Shown: one piece after another, positions 53,498-63,061 of the stretch | Position numbering within the stretch: the stretch's first letter is position 1 | Layout of the letters: each line of letters opens with the position of its first letter | Assembly: GCF_014859355.1 (NCBI RefSeq) | Contig: NZ_JACUUJ010000003.1 | Span: forward strand, 1 to 64,000 | Reading direction: 5' to 3' | From: Yoonia sp. | GTDB taxonomy: Bacteria > Pseudomonadota > Alphaproteobacteria > Rhodobacterales > Rhodobacteraceae | Length of the DNA: 64,000 bases | The notes under the pieces: generated by a model | What the model was told of the DNA's origin: nothing | Seen by the model: the letters and a program-made list of their open reading frames with translations, nothing else | Database searches by the model: none | Position numbers and translations under genes: made by a program

Positions 53498-54679
53498 ATG
53501 GCAAGACAAGACTACACTTTCACCTCGGAATCGGTATCCGAGGGACACCCGGATAAAGTGTGCGACCGCATTTCAGATGCGGTTCTGGATACTTTCCTTG
53601 CCGAGGAACCGGAAGCGCGCGTCGCTTGTGAAACCTTTGCCACAACAAACCGCGTCGTCATCGGCGGGGAAGTCGGGCTATCTGACCAGGAAAAACTGAC
53701 AGAGCTAAAAGATAACCTTGCCCATATCGTGCGGCGCTGCGTGCGCGAAATCGGGTATGAACAGGATGAATTCCATTGGCGCACATTGGAAATCACCAAC
53801 CTGTTGCACGAACAATCCGCCCATATCGCCCAAGGCGTGAACGGCGGTGAAGGTAAGGAAGAGGGCGCCGGCGATCAGGGGATCATGTTCGGCTATGCCA
53901 CCACTGAAACCGCCGCATTGATGCCCGCGCCGATCCAATATGCCCATGCGATCCTGCGCCGTCTGGCCGAGGTGCGCAAATCTGGCGAACAGCCGACCCT
54001 GCGCCCGGATGCCAAAAGCCAGATTTCGTTGCGTTACGCGGGCGGCAAGCCGGTCGAGGTGACGTCGATCGTGCTGTCCACGCAGCACTGCGACGAAAGC
54101 CAGACCAGTGCCGATATCCGTGCGATCGTCGAACCCTACATCCGCGAGGTTCTGCCAGACGGGTTCATCACGCCGAAAACCGAATGGTGGGTCAACCCGA
54201 CCGGCACATTCGTGATTGGCGGCCCTGATGGCGATGCGGGCCTGACCGGGCGCAAGATCATTGTGGATACCTATGGCGGTGCTGCCCCGCACGGTGGCGG
54301 TGCATTTTCCGGCAAAGATCCGACCAAGGTGGACCGCTCTGCCGCCTACGCCGCGCGCTATCTGGCCAAAAATGTCGTGGCGGCGGGCATGGCGGAACGT
54401 TGCACGATCCAGCTAAGCTATGCCATCGGGGTGGCGCGCCCGCTGTCGATTTACGCAGACACGCATGGCACCGGCGAGGTTGATCCGGCAGCGATCGAAC
54501 GTGCCATTGCGCATGCAATGGACCTGACGCCGCGCGGCATTCGCAAGCATTTGAAACTGAACCAGCCGATCTTTGAACGCACGGCGGCCTATGGCCATTT
54601 TGGCCGCGAACCTGACGCAGATGGTGGGTTCAGCTGGGAAAATACAGATCTGGCTGCGGCATTGGCGCGCGGTGTTTGA
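53498..54679 (+). CDS. metK: S-adenosylmethionine synthase
   Basis: A 393-residue Met[25 protein letters not shown] at the N-terminus holds the ATP/methionine-binding histidine and aspartate; the signature hexapeptide loop region appears as [31 protein letters not shown] is the second signature with P-loop-like character. It makes S-adenosylmethionine from methionine and ATP. The SAM/SAH riboswitch directly upstream gives feedback control at translation. A 9-base hairpin follows the gene. Confidence 0.97.
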   Translation: MARQDYTFTSESVSEGHPDKVCDRISDAVLDTFLAEEPEARVACETFATTNRVVIGGEVGLSDQEKLTELKDNLAHIVRRCVREIGYEQDEFHWRTLEITNLLHEQSAHIAQGVNGGEGKEEGAGDQGIMFGYATTETAALMPAPIQYAHAILRRLAEVRKSGEQPTLRPDAKSQISLRYAGGKPVEVTSIVLSTQHCDESQTSADIRAIVEPYIREVLPDGFITPKTEWWVNPTGTFVIGGPDGDAGLTGRKIIVDTYGGAAPHGGGAFSGKDPTKVDRSAAYAARYLAKNVVAAGMAERCTIQLSYAIGVARPLSIYADTHGTGEVDPAAIERAIAHAMDLTPRGIRKHLKLNQPIFERTAAYGHFGREPDADGGFSWENTDLAAALARGV

Positions 54680-54684
54680 AAACC

Positions 54685-54706
54685 AGGGTGGGTTTCGACC
54701 CACCCT
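54685..54706 (+). repeat. Hairpin repeat after metK
   Basis: AGGGTGGGT-TTCG-ACCCACCCT is a perfect nine-base stem with a TTCG loop just after the metK stop. It lacks a T-run. The GGGTGGGT core is shared with the sequence after miaB, which suggests a dispersed repeat also serving as a transcript-end structure. Confidence 0.6.
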
Positions 54707-54750
54707 ACACACGATTGCACCCGCACACAGCCCTTGCTACATCCCGCGCC

Positions 54751-55464
54751 ATGACAAAGACCAAACACCCCTCGGGCGCGCCGTGGCGCAATTTCTATGG
54801 CCGCTTTCGCGGTAAAACGATTCGTGCCAGCCAGCATGACTATCTGGAAAACGATCTGGCCCCGTTGTCGCCCGGCCCTGTCAGTTGGGAAGACAACCCC
54901 GACCGCACGCCGCTGGATCTGGCGGGTCTGTTCGGGGACAGGGATATCTGGCTTGAAATCGGCTTTGGCGGCGGCGAACATCTGGTGCATATGGCGCAGC
55001 GTTATCCAGACATTGGCCTGATCGGCTGCGAACCTTTCATCAACGGTGTTGCCATGCTCTTGGGTAAGATCCGCAAGGCAAAGGTTCAAAACCTTGCGGT
55101 GCATCCGGGTGATGTGCGCGATCTGTTCGATGTGCTGCCGGATGCGACGCTGTCGCGCGTCTTTCTGAACTATCCCGACCCGTGGCCCAAGAAACGCCAC
55201 CACCGCCGCCGGTTCGTAACCCCCGAACATCTGGTGCCGCTGCACCGCGTGATGAAACCCGGTGCGATCCTGCGGGTTGCGACGGATATTCCCGATTACG
55301 TGCGGCAAACATTGGAAGAAGTGCCGCGTCACGGTTTTGACTGGCTGGCAGAGGGGCCGGATGATTGGCGCAATCCATGGGATGACTGGCTGTCGACCCG
55401 TTATGAACAAAAGGCCCTGCGCGAAGGTCGCACGCCCCATTATCTGACTTTTCGCAAGCGATAA
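54751..55464 (+). CDS. trmB: tRNA (guanine-N7-)-methyltransferase
   Basis: A 237-residue SAM-dependent methyltransferase: WLEIGFGGGEHLVHMAQ is the SAM-binding glycine loop, IGCEPFINGV follows, and FLNYPDPWPKKRHHRRRFV is the TrmB catalytic signature. It makes m7G46 in tRNA. ATG 54751 is the only start placing the domain normally; the 25 residues before it in the track ORF translate the metK hairpin region. Co-location with metK, the maker of its methyl donor, is probably coincidental to function. Confidence 0.95.
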   Translation: MTKTKHPSGAPWRNFYGRFRGKTIRASQHDYLENDLAPLSPGPVSWEDNPDRTPLDLAGLFGDRDIWLEIGFGGGEHLVHMAQRYPDIGLIGCEPFINGVAMLLGKIRKAKVQNLAVHPGDVRDLFDVLPDATLSRVFLNYPDPWPKKRHHRRRFVTPEHLVPLHRVMKPGAILRVATDIPDYVRQTLEEVPRHGFDWLAEGPDDWRNPWDDWLSTRYEQKALREGRTPHYLTFRKR

Positions 55465-55571
55465 GCGTCGAAGCCCCGGCGGGGATATTTATCCGCGGCA
55501 GAAGCGGGGCGTGATGGACCATGACGCAGCGCTGCGCTATCACGCGGCTGAGATAAAACAAGGACATGATC

Positions 55572-56924
55572 ATGGCTGGCCACGGCACCCCCATTCCGAT
55601 GACATCGCGCCCCTGTGGCCCCTTGATCGGCACGGCCAATGTGCCGGGGGACAAGTCGATTTCGCATCGGTCCCTGATCCTTGGGGCGCTGTGTGTGGGT
55701 GAAACACGCATCACCGGCTTGTTGGAGGGCGAAGACGTGCTGGACACCGCCCGCGCGATGCGGGCCTTTGGCGCGACTGTCACGGATCATGGCGGCGCCG
55801 AATGGTCGGTGCAGGGTGTGGGTGTGGGCGGGTTTGCCGAACCCGATCAGGTTATTGACTGTGGCAATTCCGGCACTGGTGTGCGCCTGATCATGGGGGC
55901 GATGGCCACATCGCCGATCACGGCGACTTTTACCGGTGATGCGTCATTGAATGGCCGCCCGATGGGGCGCGTGACTGATCCGCTGACGCTGTTTGGTGCG
56001 CAGGCGGTGGGGCGTGCCGGTGGGCGTTTGCCCATGACGATTGTCGGCGCTGCTGATCCGGTGCCCGTGCGCTATACCGTGCCAGTGCCCTCGGCGCAGG
56101 TGAAATCGGCGGTGTTGTTGGCGGGGTTGAATGCGCCGGGCCAGACTGTCGTGATTGAAAAAGAAGCAACCCGCGATCACACCGAACGGATGTTGCAGGG
56201 TTTTGGCGCAACCCTGACGGTGGAAGAAACGGACGAAGGCCGGGTCATCACCCTGACCGGCCAGCCCGATCTGCAACCGCAGACAATCATCGTGCCACGT
56301 GATCCTTCATCGGCGGCGTTTCCGGTTTGTGCAGCGCTGATCGTGCCCGGATCGGACGTGCTGGTGCCCAATATCGGGTTGAACCCGACCCGTGCAGGCC
56401 TGTTCACCACCCTGCAGGAAATGGGGGCCGATCTGACCTATGAAAACCTGCGCGAGGAAGGTGGCGAGCCTGTGGCGGATCTGCGTGCGCGTTATTCGCC
56501 TGATCTGAACGGCATCGCCGTGCCGCCTGCGCGTGCGGCCAGCATGATTGATGAATATCCGGTGCTGTCGGTTGTGGCGGCCTTTGCGACTGGCGTGACC
56601 GACATGCAGGGCGTCAAGGAACTGCGCGTCAAGGAAAGCGACAGGATTGATGCGATGGCCAAGGGCCTGCGCGCCGCCGGTGTCACCGTGGACGAAGGCC
56701 CGGACTGGTGGCGCGTGACGGGGCTTGGCCATGGCAATGTACCGGGGGGTGTGACGGTCGCCAGCCAGTTGGATCACCGGATCGCGATGGCCTTTTTGGT
56801 CATGGGCATGGCCGCGCAAAAACCGATGCGCGTGGATGACGGCGGGCCGATTGCCACGTCTTTCCCGGTGTTTGAACCGCTGATGGCGGGGCTTGGCGCG
56901 CAGATCGAGCGAGAAGAAACATGA
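55572..56924 (+). CDS. aroA: 3-phosphoshikimate 1-carboxyvinyltransferase
   Basis: A 450-residue EPSP synthase. The start is probably ATG 55572 ([14 protein letters not shown]), seven bases after AAGGA; the ATG two codons earlier is too close to it. [17 protein letters not shown] is the phosphoenolpyruvate/shikimate phosphate site, [17 protein letters not shown] follows, and [16 protein letters not shown] is the second signature. It makes EPSP in the shikimate pathway. The first signature resembles class II (glyphosate-tolerant type) alphaproteobacterial enzymes, judged only from general pattern. It overlaps cmk by four bases. Confidence 0.95.
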   Translation: MAGHGTPIPMTSRPCGPLIGTANVPGDKSISHRSLILGALCVGETRITGLLEGEDVLDTARAMRAFGATVTDHGGAEWSVQGVGVGGFAEPDQVIDCGNSGTGVRLIMGAMATSPITATFTGDASLNGRPMGRVTDPLTLFGAQAVGRAGGRLPMTIVGAADPVPVRYTVPVPSAQVKSAVLLAGLNAPGQTVVIEKEATRDHTERMLQGFGATLTVEETDEGRVITLTGQPDLQPQTIIVPRDPSSAAFPVCAALIVPGSDVLVPNIGLNPTRAGLFTTLQEMGADLTYENLREEGGEPVADLRARYSPDLNGIAVPPARAASMIDEYPVLSVVAAFATGVTDMQGVKELRVKESDRIDAMAKGLRAAGVTVDEGPDWWRVTGLGHGNVPGGVTVASQLDHRIAMAFLVMGMAAQKPMRVDDGGPIATSFPVFEPLMAGLGAQIEREET

Positions 56925-57538
56925 GCTTTATCGTCGCTATCGACGGCCCTGCGGCGGCGGGCAAGGGGACCATTTCGCGCGCTGTGGCAGAACATTTCGG
57001 GCTGGCGCATCTGGATACCGGGCTGCTTTACCGTGCGGTAGGGGCCAGGGTGCTGGCGGGGGGGGATCCGGTCGCGGTGGCCCGTGCGCTGGACCCTGTC
57101 GATCTGGAAAACGATAATCTGCGCACACCCGCTGTCGCGCAAGCCGCAAGCGAGGTGGCCGTCATTTCTGATGTGCGCAGCGCTTTGGTGGATTTCCAGC
57201 GTGGCTTTGCCCGCCGCGCCGGTGGTGCCGTGTTGGATGGGCGTGATATTGGCACGGTGATCTGCCCTGACGCCGATGCCAAATTGTTCATCACCGCCAG
57301 CCCTGAATGCCGCGCCGCGCGCCGTCATAAGGAACTCGCCGAGAAGGGGATCGAGGCGACATTTGAAACCGTTCTGGCCGATGTCATGGCGCGCGACACC
57401 CGTGACAGTGACCGCGCCACTGCCCCGTTGGTCGCTGCCGCAGATGCGGTGCAGATCGACACATCTGATCTGTCGGTTGATGCCGCCATCGCACGCGCCG
57501 TGGCGGTGGTTGAAGCGGCACACCGACGAAAGCGATAG
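56921..57538 (+). CDS. cmk: Cytidylate kinase
   Basis: A 205-residue nucleoside monophosphate kinase. The P-loop is [17 protein letters not shown], the CMP-binding region [15 protein letters not shown], and [21 protein letters not shown] is the family core. The NMP-binding insert of enteric Cmk is shorter here. It phosphorylates CMP and dCMP. The ATG overlaps the aroA stop, as in the conserved aroA-cmk-rpsA order; rpsA follows after a 340-base gap carrying its own promoter. Confidence 0.95.
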   Translation: MSFIVAIDGPAAAGKGTISRAVAEHFGLAHLDTGLLYRAVGARVLAGGDPVAVARALDPVDLENDNLRTPAVAQAASEVAVISDVRSALVDFQRGFARRAGGAVLDGRDIGTVICPDADAKLFITASPECRAARRHKELAEKGIEATFETVLADVMARDTRDSDRATAPLVAAADAVQIDTSDLSVDAAIARAVAVVEAAHRRKR

Positions 57539-57878
57539 CCGGCCTGTGGCGTTGCGGATCGGCAGGTCAATCTGTTGCGCTGATCTGGCCCTTATGGACC
57601 ACGTAAAACGCCGGCCCGCAAATAGCACCGTTCCGATCCTGACCGCCCACAGCAGGCGCGGGGCGGGGCAACCCCCTTGCAAACAAGCCTCATCCGGCGT
57701 ATACGCCCCCTGTCGAAGCGCCGGGACAGGCGCGGGCTTGAGACTTGGGCGGGGTCGGTGTCAACCGGCCCTGTTGTTTTATGGCCCGCCTTGGCGCCCA
57801 AACCAAATGAAATCCCAAAGACCGGCGGAGACAACCGCACGGCCCGTATAAAACCAAACGTTAGGAAAACGACGCCAC
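57539..57878 (+). other. 340-bp rpsA leader region
   Basis: No gene is seen. A good sigma-70-like promoter, TTGCAA (57677-57682), 17 bases, TATACG (57700-57705), would give a leader of about 165 bases before rpsA. Leaders of this kind can hold S1 autoregulatory structure, but I cannot define one here. The 57540-57670 part has no visible element beyond GC-rich sequence. Confidence 0.6.
57677..57705 (+). promoter_or_regulatory. Probable rpsA promoter
   Basis: TTGCAA and TATACG are separated by 17 bases, the best hexamer pair in the cmk-rpsA gap. The transcript would start near 57712. Confidence 0.5.
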
Positions 57879-59552
57879 ATGGCAAACACAATGGAAGAGT
57901 TTGAAGCACTCTTGAACGAAAGCTTCGAAATGGACACACCGGCCGAAGGGTCTGTTGTCAAAGGCAAGGTTATCGCGATCGAAGCGGGCCAAGCCATTAT
58001 CGACGTGGGCTACAAGATGGAAGGCCGCGTTGATCTGAAAGAATTCGCAAATCCCGGCGAAGAGCCTGAAATCAAAGTGGGTGACACCGTTGAAGTGTTC
58101 CTGCGTCAGGTCGAAAACGCCCGTGGCGAAGCCGTCATTTCCCGTGAAATGGCCCGTCGCGAAGAAGCCTGGGATCGTCTGGAAAAAGCCTATGCTGACG
58201 AAGAACGTGTCGATGGCGCGATCTTTGGCCGCGTCAAAGGCGGGTTCACTGTGGACCTTGGCGGCGCTGTCGCCTTCCTGCCCGGATCACAGGTTGATGT
58301 GCGCCCCGTGCGCGATGCTGGCCCGTTGATGGGTCTTAAGCAGCCGTTCCAGATTTTGAAAATGGACCGTCGCCGGGGCAATATCGTTGTGTCGCGTCGT
58401 GCGATCCTTGAAGAATCACGTGCCGAACAGCGTGCCGAAGTCATTGGCAATCTGACCGAAGGTCAGGAAGTTGACGGCGTGGTCAAGAATATCACCGAAT
58501 ACGGTGCCTTCGTTGATCTGGGCGGCGTTGACGGCCTGCTGCACGTCACCGACATGGCATGGCGCCGGGTCAACCACCCGTCCGAGATCCTGTCGATTGG
58601 TGAAACGATCAAGGTGCAGGTTATCAAGATCAACAAGGAAACCCACCGTATTTCCTTGGGCATGAAGCAGCTGCAAGACGATCCATGGGATGCGGTCGAG
58701 CAGAAGTTCGCGCTGGGTTCCGTGCATCAGGGTCGCGTGACCAACATCACCGATTACGGCGCGTTTGTAGAGCTGGAGGCCGGTGTCGAAGGTCTGGTTC
58801 ACGTGTCCGAGATGTCCTGGACCAAGAAAAACGTTCACCCCGGCAAGATCGTCTCGACCAGCCAGGAAGTCGAAGTCATGGTTCTGGAAATTGATTCAGC
58901 CAAGCGTCGCGTTTCCCTTGGCCTGAAACAGACCCAGCGCAACCCATGGGAAGTGTTTGCAGAAACCCACCCTGAGGGCACCGAGGTTGAAGGCGAAGTC
59001 AAGAACATCACCGAATTCGGTCTGTTCATCGGCCTTGAAGGCGACATTGACGGCATGGTTCACCTGTCAGACCTGACATGGGAAGGCCGTGGCGAAGACG
59101 TCATCGGTGATTTCCGCAAGGGCGACATCGTGAAAGCCAAGGTTGCCGAAGTTGACGTTGAAAAAGAACGCATCAGCCTGTCGATCAAGGCGCTGGACGG
59201 CGACCCATTCGCAGAAGCTGTTGGCGGCGTGAAGCGCGGTTCGATCATCACTGTTGAAGTGACCAAGATCGAAGACGGCGGCATCGAGGTCGAGTATGAA
59301 GGCATGAAATCCTTCATTCGTCGTTCCGACCTGTCGCGTGACCGTGCCGAACAGCGCCCAGAGCGTTTTGGCGTTGGCGATAAGGTCGACGTGCGCGTCA
59401 CCAACATCGACAGCAAGACCCGCAAGCTGGGTCTGTCGATCAAGGCACGTGAAATCGCGGAAGAAAAAGAAGCGGTCGAACAGTTCGGTTCTTCTGATTC
59501 CGGTGCATCCTTGGGCGATATCCTGGGTGCAGCACTGAAGCGTGACGGATAA
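57879..59552 (+). CDS. rpsA: 30S ribosomal protein S1
   Basis: A 557-residue protein made of six S1 (OB-fold) repeats; the repeat core is seen as KNITEYGAFVDLGGVDGLLHVTD, TNITDYGAFVELEAGVEGLVHVSE and KNITEFGLFIGLEGDIDGMVHLSD. It binds mRNA at the ribosome and is needed to initiate translation on structured leaders. It is the third member of the aroA-cmk-rpsA set but has a separate promoter and ends in a strong terminator. Length is normal for alphaproteobacterial S1. Confidence 0.97.
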   Translation: MANTMEEFEALLNESFEMDTPAEGSVVKGKVIAIEAGQAIIDVGYKMEGRVDLKEFANPGEEPEIKVGDTVEVFLRQVENARGEAVISREMARREEAWDRLEKAYADEERVDGAIFGRVKGGFTVDLGGAVAFLPGSQVDVRPVRDAGPLMGLKQPFQILKMDRRRGNIVVSRRAILEESRAEQRAEVIGNLTEGQEVDGVVKNITEYGAFVDLGGVDGLLHVTDMAWRRVNHPSEILSIGETIKVQVIKINKETHRISLGMKQLQDDPWDAVEQKFALGSVHQGRVTNITDYGAFVELEAGVEGLVHVSEMSWTKKNVHPGKIVSTSQEVEVMVLEIDSAKRRVSLGLKQTQRNPWEVFAETHPEGTEVEGEVKNITEFGLFIGLEGDIDGMVHLSDLTWEGRGEDVIGDFRKGDIVKAKVAEVDVEKERISLSIKALDGDPFAEAVGGVKRGSIITVEVTKIEDGGIEVEYEGMKSFIRRSDLSRDRAEQRPERFGVGDKVDVRVTNIDSKTRKLGLSIKAREIAEEKEAVEQFGSSDSGASLGDILGAALKRDG

Positions 59553-59577
59553 TTCGGTTTCTCAACTGAAATGAATG

Positions 59578-59610
59578 ACCCCGTTGCAGGCAACTGCGGC
59601 GGGGTTTTTT
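59578..59610 (+). terminator. Rho-independent terminator of rpsA
   Basis: ACCCCGTTGCAG (59578-59589) pairs with CTGCGGCGGGGT (59594-59605) around a GCAA tetraloop, with two G-U pairs, and is followed by a run of six T. It is the clearest intrinsic terminator in the window. Confidence 0.92.
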
Positions 59611-59713
59611 GTTGTCGGTGCGCGATACAGATAAAACGTTCGCCGCTGGCTGGCCGATTGCGGCGGCGGTTCCGGTGATTTATCACGGCAAATATATCGA
59701 AAAGGGACCGATC

Positions 59714-61231
59714 ATGTATGATGTAAACCCGCTGGCCTATGCCCTGCGTGTAGGGTCGCTGGGCACTGAAAACGCGCCTTTTGTCACCGACCGAGTGACC
59801 GGAATGATGACAACCTATGCCCAAGTCTGGCAGCAGGCGGAACAGGTGGCAGGTGTTCTAGTGTCCCTTGGCGTGGCCCCCGGTGATCGGGTGGCGGTGC
59901 AGGTGCCGAAATCTGTTGCGGCGATCCCGCTATATCTGGGCACGGTTCTGTGCGGTGCGGTGCATTTGCCGCTGAACACCGGCTATACCGCGACCGAGAT
60001 CGATTATTTCCTGACCGACGCGCGCCCGCGTGTCTTTGTTTGCTGTCCGGCCAATCTGGCGGCGCTTGGTCCGGTTGCGGCCAAGGCCGGTGTGGACACG
60101 GTCCTGACGCTGGATGCGGATGGCGGGGGCACATTGGCCGATGCGTTGCAACAGGCCACCCCCATCGCACAGGCAGTGCCGCGCGCGGCGGATGATCTGG
60201 CGGCGATCCTTTATACATCGGGCACCACGGGCCGGTCCAAAGGCGCGATGCTGACCCATGATAACCTTGCATCGAATGCGGCCAGCTTGCGCGATCTGTG
60301 GCGATTCACGGCGGATGATGTGCTGATCCATGCACTGCCGCTGTTTCATACACACGGGCTGTTCGTGGCGATCAATGTCACGCTGATGGCGGGTGGGGCG
60401 CTGTTGCTGCACCGCGCATTCGATGCGGGCGCGGTGCTGGATGATTTCGCCCATGCGACGGCGCTGATGGGGGTGCCGACATTCTACACCCGCCTGCTGG
60501 ACCTGCCCGGCCTGAACCGCGATGCCGCGCGCCATATGCGCCTGTTCATTTCCGGGTCCGCCCCGATGTTGACCGAAACCCACCACCTTTGGCACGACCG
60601 CACCGGGCATTGGGTGCTGGAACGCTATGGCATGACCGAAACCTCGATGAGCACGTCAAACCCTTATGCCGGCCTGCGCAAACCCGGCACCGTGGGGCTG
60701 CCGCTGCCGGGTGTGGATCTGCGCGTGGTGGATGACGCGGCTGCGCCGGTGCCGCTAGGTGCTGTCGGCGGGGTCGAAGTGCGCGGGCCGAACCTGTTTG
60801 CGGGCTATTGGCAGATGCCTGACAAAACAGCCGAAGATATGCGCCCCGATGGTTGGTTCAAGACCGGCGATCTGGGGCAGTTGGATCGTGACGGTTATCT
60901 GACGATCGTGGGCCGGTCCAAAGATCTGATCATTTCAGGCGGATATAACATTTACCCCAAAGAGGTGGAAACCCTGATCGATGCGCTGGCTGGCGTGGCG
61001 GAAAGCGCGGCCTTTGGCCTGCCCGATCCAGATCTGGGCGAGGTGGTGGCCGTTGCCGTTGTGCTGGCCCCCGGTGCCGATCTGGATGCTGATGCGATCA
61101 GGGCAGGGGTTGCCGATGATCTGGCGCGGTTCAAATTGCCGCGCCACGTTTATTTTTTGCCTGCCTTGCCGCGCAACACGATGGGCAAGGTGCAAAAGGC
61201 GCAGCTGCGGGCGCAGTTTGCGCCGTCTTAG
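59714..61231 (+). CDS. matB: Malonyl-CoA synthetase-like AMP-forming ligase
   Basis: A 505-residue ANL-superfamily enzyme from ATG 59714 (AAAAGGGACC upstream). The ATP loop is ILYTSGTTGRSKGAMLTHDN, then ERYGMTETSMSTSNPYAG, the hinge GWFKTGDLGQLDRDGYL and the lysine in LPRNTMGKVQKAQL. The RYGMTETSMSTSNPY segment closely follows the MatB family, which activates malonate (or methylmalonate) to the CoA ester. Substrate is inferred from that motif. The track start adds 35 residues from the terminator region. It is convergent with the stress protein gene, the stops overlapping by four bases. Confidence 0.85.
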   Translation: MYDVNPLAYALRVGSLGTENAPFVTDRVTGMMTTYAQVWQQAEQVAGVLVSLGVAPGDRVAVQVPKSVAAIPLYLGTVLCGAVHLPLNTGYTATEIDYFLTDARPRVFVCCPANLAALGPVAAKAGVDTVLTLDADGGGTLADALQQATPIAQAVPRAADDLAAILYTSGTTGRSKGAMLTHDNLASNAASLRDLWRFTADDVLIHALPLFHTHGLFVAINVTLMAGGALLLHRAFDAGAVLDDFAHATALMGVPTFYTRLLDLPGLNRDAARHMRLFISGSAPMLTETHHLWHDRTGHWVLERYGMTETSMSTSNPYAGLRKPGTVGLPLPGVDLRVVDDAAAPVPLGAVGGVEVRGPNLFAGYWQMPDKTAEDMRPDGWFKTGDLGQLDRDGYLTIVGRSKDLIISGGYNIYPKEVETLIDALAGVAESAAFGLPDPDLGEVVAVAVVLAPGADLDADAIRAGVADDLARFKLPRHVYFLPALPRNTMGKVQKAQLRAQFAPS

Positions 61232-62061
61232 TGGCTCATCAATACGGGGATATTCGCGCGCATTCCGATGTCGCGCGTGACCCCGCCGAACAGGCCTTCG
61301 CGCAGGGGTGAATGTTCATAGGCACCCATGACCAGCAGATCGGCGTTGGTTTGCTGGCAATGATCCACCAGCGTATCCGCAATAGACCGCCTGTCGCGCG
61401 GCAGTTCGGTCAGCGTGACGTTCAGGTCATGGCGTTGCAGGATCTGACCTGCGTCAATGCCCGGCAATGACCCTGAAAATGGCGACCGCCCGACCGACAC
61501 GATTTCAACCGGATCATCCTTTTCCAGAAATCGGGTGGCATCGGCCAACGCGCGCGACGCGGCCCGCCCGCCATCCCAGGCGACCACGGTTTTCTTGCCA
61601 AAATGCGGCTTTCTATAGGAGGAAGGAAAGATGATGACCGGGCGCCCGCTATCATAGGTGATGCGATCGGGGTAAATCTCGATATGCGACTGGCCATAGG
61701 CTGTTGCGGTCTCATGCATGCCAAGGATCGTAATATCGTAAAGCCGGGCATAAGCGGTGATTGTTGGCTGCACGGGGCCGCCACTGTCAACCCAGTGCCG
61801 TTTTTGATCGGGAACTGCGGCGCAAATCTGATCAAATTTCCCCCGCAGCTCTGTATGTGCCTCGTCTGCGACCTGCATGATCGCATCCTGCACCTTTTGC
61901 GGCATCCAAGGTTTGAATTGGGATGATAACTTTGAACCGCCATGCGCGAACAGGCCGGTCAGATGTGTGCCATAATGCCGTTGCATCGCAACCGCACCAT
62001 GCAGTGCCGCATCTGATCCGGGCAGGCCGTTATAGGCGACAAGGATGTTCTTGATGGCCAT
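61228..62061 (-). CDS. Universal stress protein, tandem UspA domains
   Basis: A 277-residue protein of two UspA domains. The first opens IKNILVAYNGLPGSDAALHGAVAM; the second has TVVAWDGGRAASRALADATRF and ends with the ATP-binding signature LLVMGAYEHSPLREGLFGGVTRDIG. Only the second domain has a full G-2x-G-9x-G(S/T)-like nucleotide loop, so one ATP per chain is likely. Such proteins are soluble stress factors. It lies 11 bases after the PanE-like gene's stop on the same strand, so they may be co-transcribed. Confidence 0.9.
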   Translation of the reverse strand: MAIKNILVAYNGLPGSDAALHGAVAMQRHYGTHLTGLFAHGGSKLSSQFKPWMPQKVQDAIMQVADEAHTELRGKFDQICAAVPDQKRHWVDSGGPVQPTITAYARLYDITILGMHETATAYGQSHIEIYPDRITYDSGRPVIIFPSSYRKPHFGKKTVVAWDGGRAASRALADATRFLEKDDPVEIVSVGRSPFSGSLPGIDAGQILQRHDLNVTLTELPRDRRSIADTLVDHCQQTNADLLVMGAYEHSPLREGLFGGVTRDIGMRANIPVLMSH

Positions 62062-62072
62062 GATATGCCCCT

Positions 62073-63056
62073 TCAGCCGGTGTAAAGCCCTGCGGTGCGG
62101 CCCCGCAGTTTGATCAGCGCCAGCACCGTGTCGATGGTGGGGGTCGGGGTGCCCGTCACGCGGCCCAGTTCCTGCACCGACCCCACCAGTGCGTCGATCT
62201 CCATCGGGCGGCCTGCGTCAAGATCCTGCAACATGGATGTGCGGTGCGCACCCACGGCGGCCCCGCCATCAATCCGGCGGTCCACGTCGATGGGGAATTT
62301 CACGCCCAGTTTTTCCGCGATTTCCTGCGCTTCGATCATCATTCCCCGCGCCACGGCGCGTGTGCCGGGGTCGGTGCAAAGCACATCCAGCGTTGCGTGC
62401 GTCAGCGCGGAAATCGGGTTGAACGACAGGTTCCCCCACAGTTTCACCCAGATTTCATCGCGCAGGCGCGGGCGCACAGGCGCCTTGAGCCCCGCCGCTG
62501 ATAACGCCCGCGATAGGGCCACGGCCCGTTCCGATTTGCTGCCATCGGGTTCGCCCAGCGAAAAGCGGTTGCCTTCGATATGTTTGATCACGCCGGGTTC
62601 GATGACCTCGGCTGCGGGATACACCACGCAGCCCAGCACCCGGTCGGGGCCAAAACCATCCCATTGCGCATTGCCGGGGTCCACGGATTCCAGCCGCGTG
62701 CCTTCCAGATCGGTGCCGATCTTGTGGAAATACCACCACGGCACGCCGTTCACGCCGCTGACGATGGTTGTATGGTCCCCGATCAGCGGTTGCATCTTGT
62801 CCACCACTGGCGGCACCGAATGCGCCTTGAGCGTGACAATCACGTAGTCCTGCGGCCCCAGATCGGCGGGATTATCGCTGGCCGTAACGGGCACCGTGAC
62901 CGGTTCACCGCTTTCTTCGATCAGGGTCAGGCCCTTGTCCTGCATCGCGGCCAGATGCGGCCCGCGCGCCACCAGGCTGACATCAGCCCCCGCCTGCGCC
63001 AGCTTCACGCCCATATAGCCGCCGATGGCGCCAGCCCCAAAAATACAGATTTTCAT
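62073..63056 (-). CDS. panE: 2-dehydropantoate 2-reductase-like protein
   Basis: A 327-residue ApbA/PanE family protein with an N-terminal Rossmann fold (KICIFGAGAIGGYMGVKLAQAG) and a helical C-terminal domain; the catalytic lysine is probably in RDEIWVKLWGNLSFNPISALTH. The conserved KLWGN.. region and GRPMEIDALVG match ketopantoate reductases. It would reduce 2-dehydropantoate with NADPH in pantothenate synthesis. Proteins of this family next to oxalate or acyl-CoA ligases may act on other 2-oxo acids, so the exact substrate is open. Its start is five bases after the ligase stop. Confidence 0.8.
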   Translation of the reverse strand: MKICIFGAGAIGGYMGVKLAQAGADVSLVARGPHLAAMQDKGLTLIEESGEPVTVPVTASDNPADLGPQDYVIVTLKAHSVPPVVDKMQPLIGDHTTIVSGVNGVPWWYFHKIGTDLEGTRLESVDPGNAQWDGFGPDRVLGCVVYPAAEVIEPGVIKHIEGNRFSLGEPDGSKSERAVALSRALSAAGLKAPVRPRLRDEIWVKLWGNLSFNPISALTHATLDVLCTDPGTRAVARGMMIEAQEIAEKLGVKFPIDVDRRIDGGAAVGAHRTSMLQDLDAGRPMEIDALVGSVQELGRVTGTPTPTIDTVLALIKLRGRTAGLYTG

Positions 63057-63061
63057 GAGCG

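Noticed and set aside
54676-54750. N-terminal extension of TrmB
   Set aside because: The track ORF reads through the post-metK hairpin; the conserved protein begins at ATG 54751.
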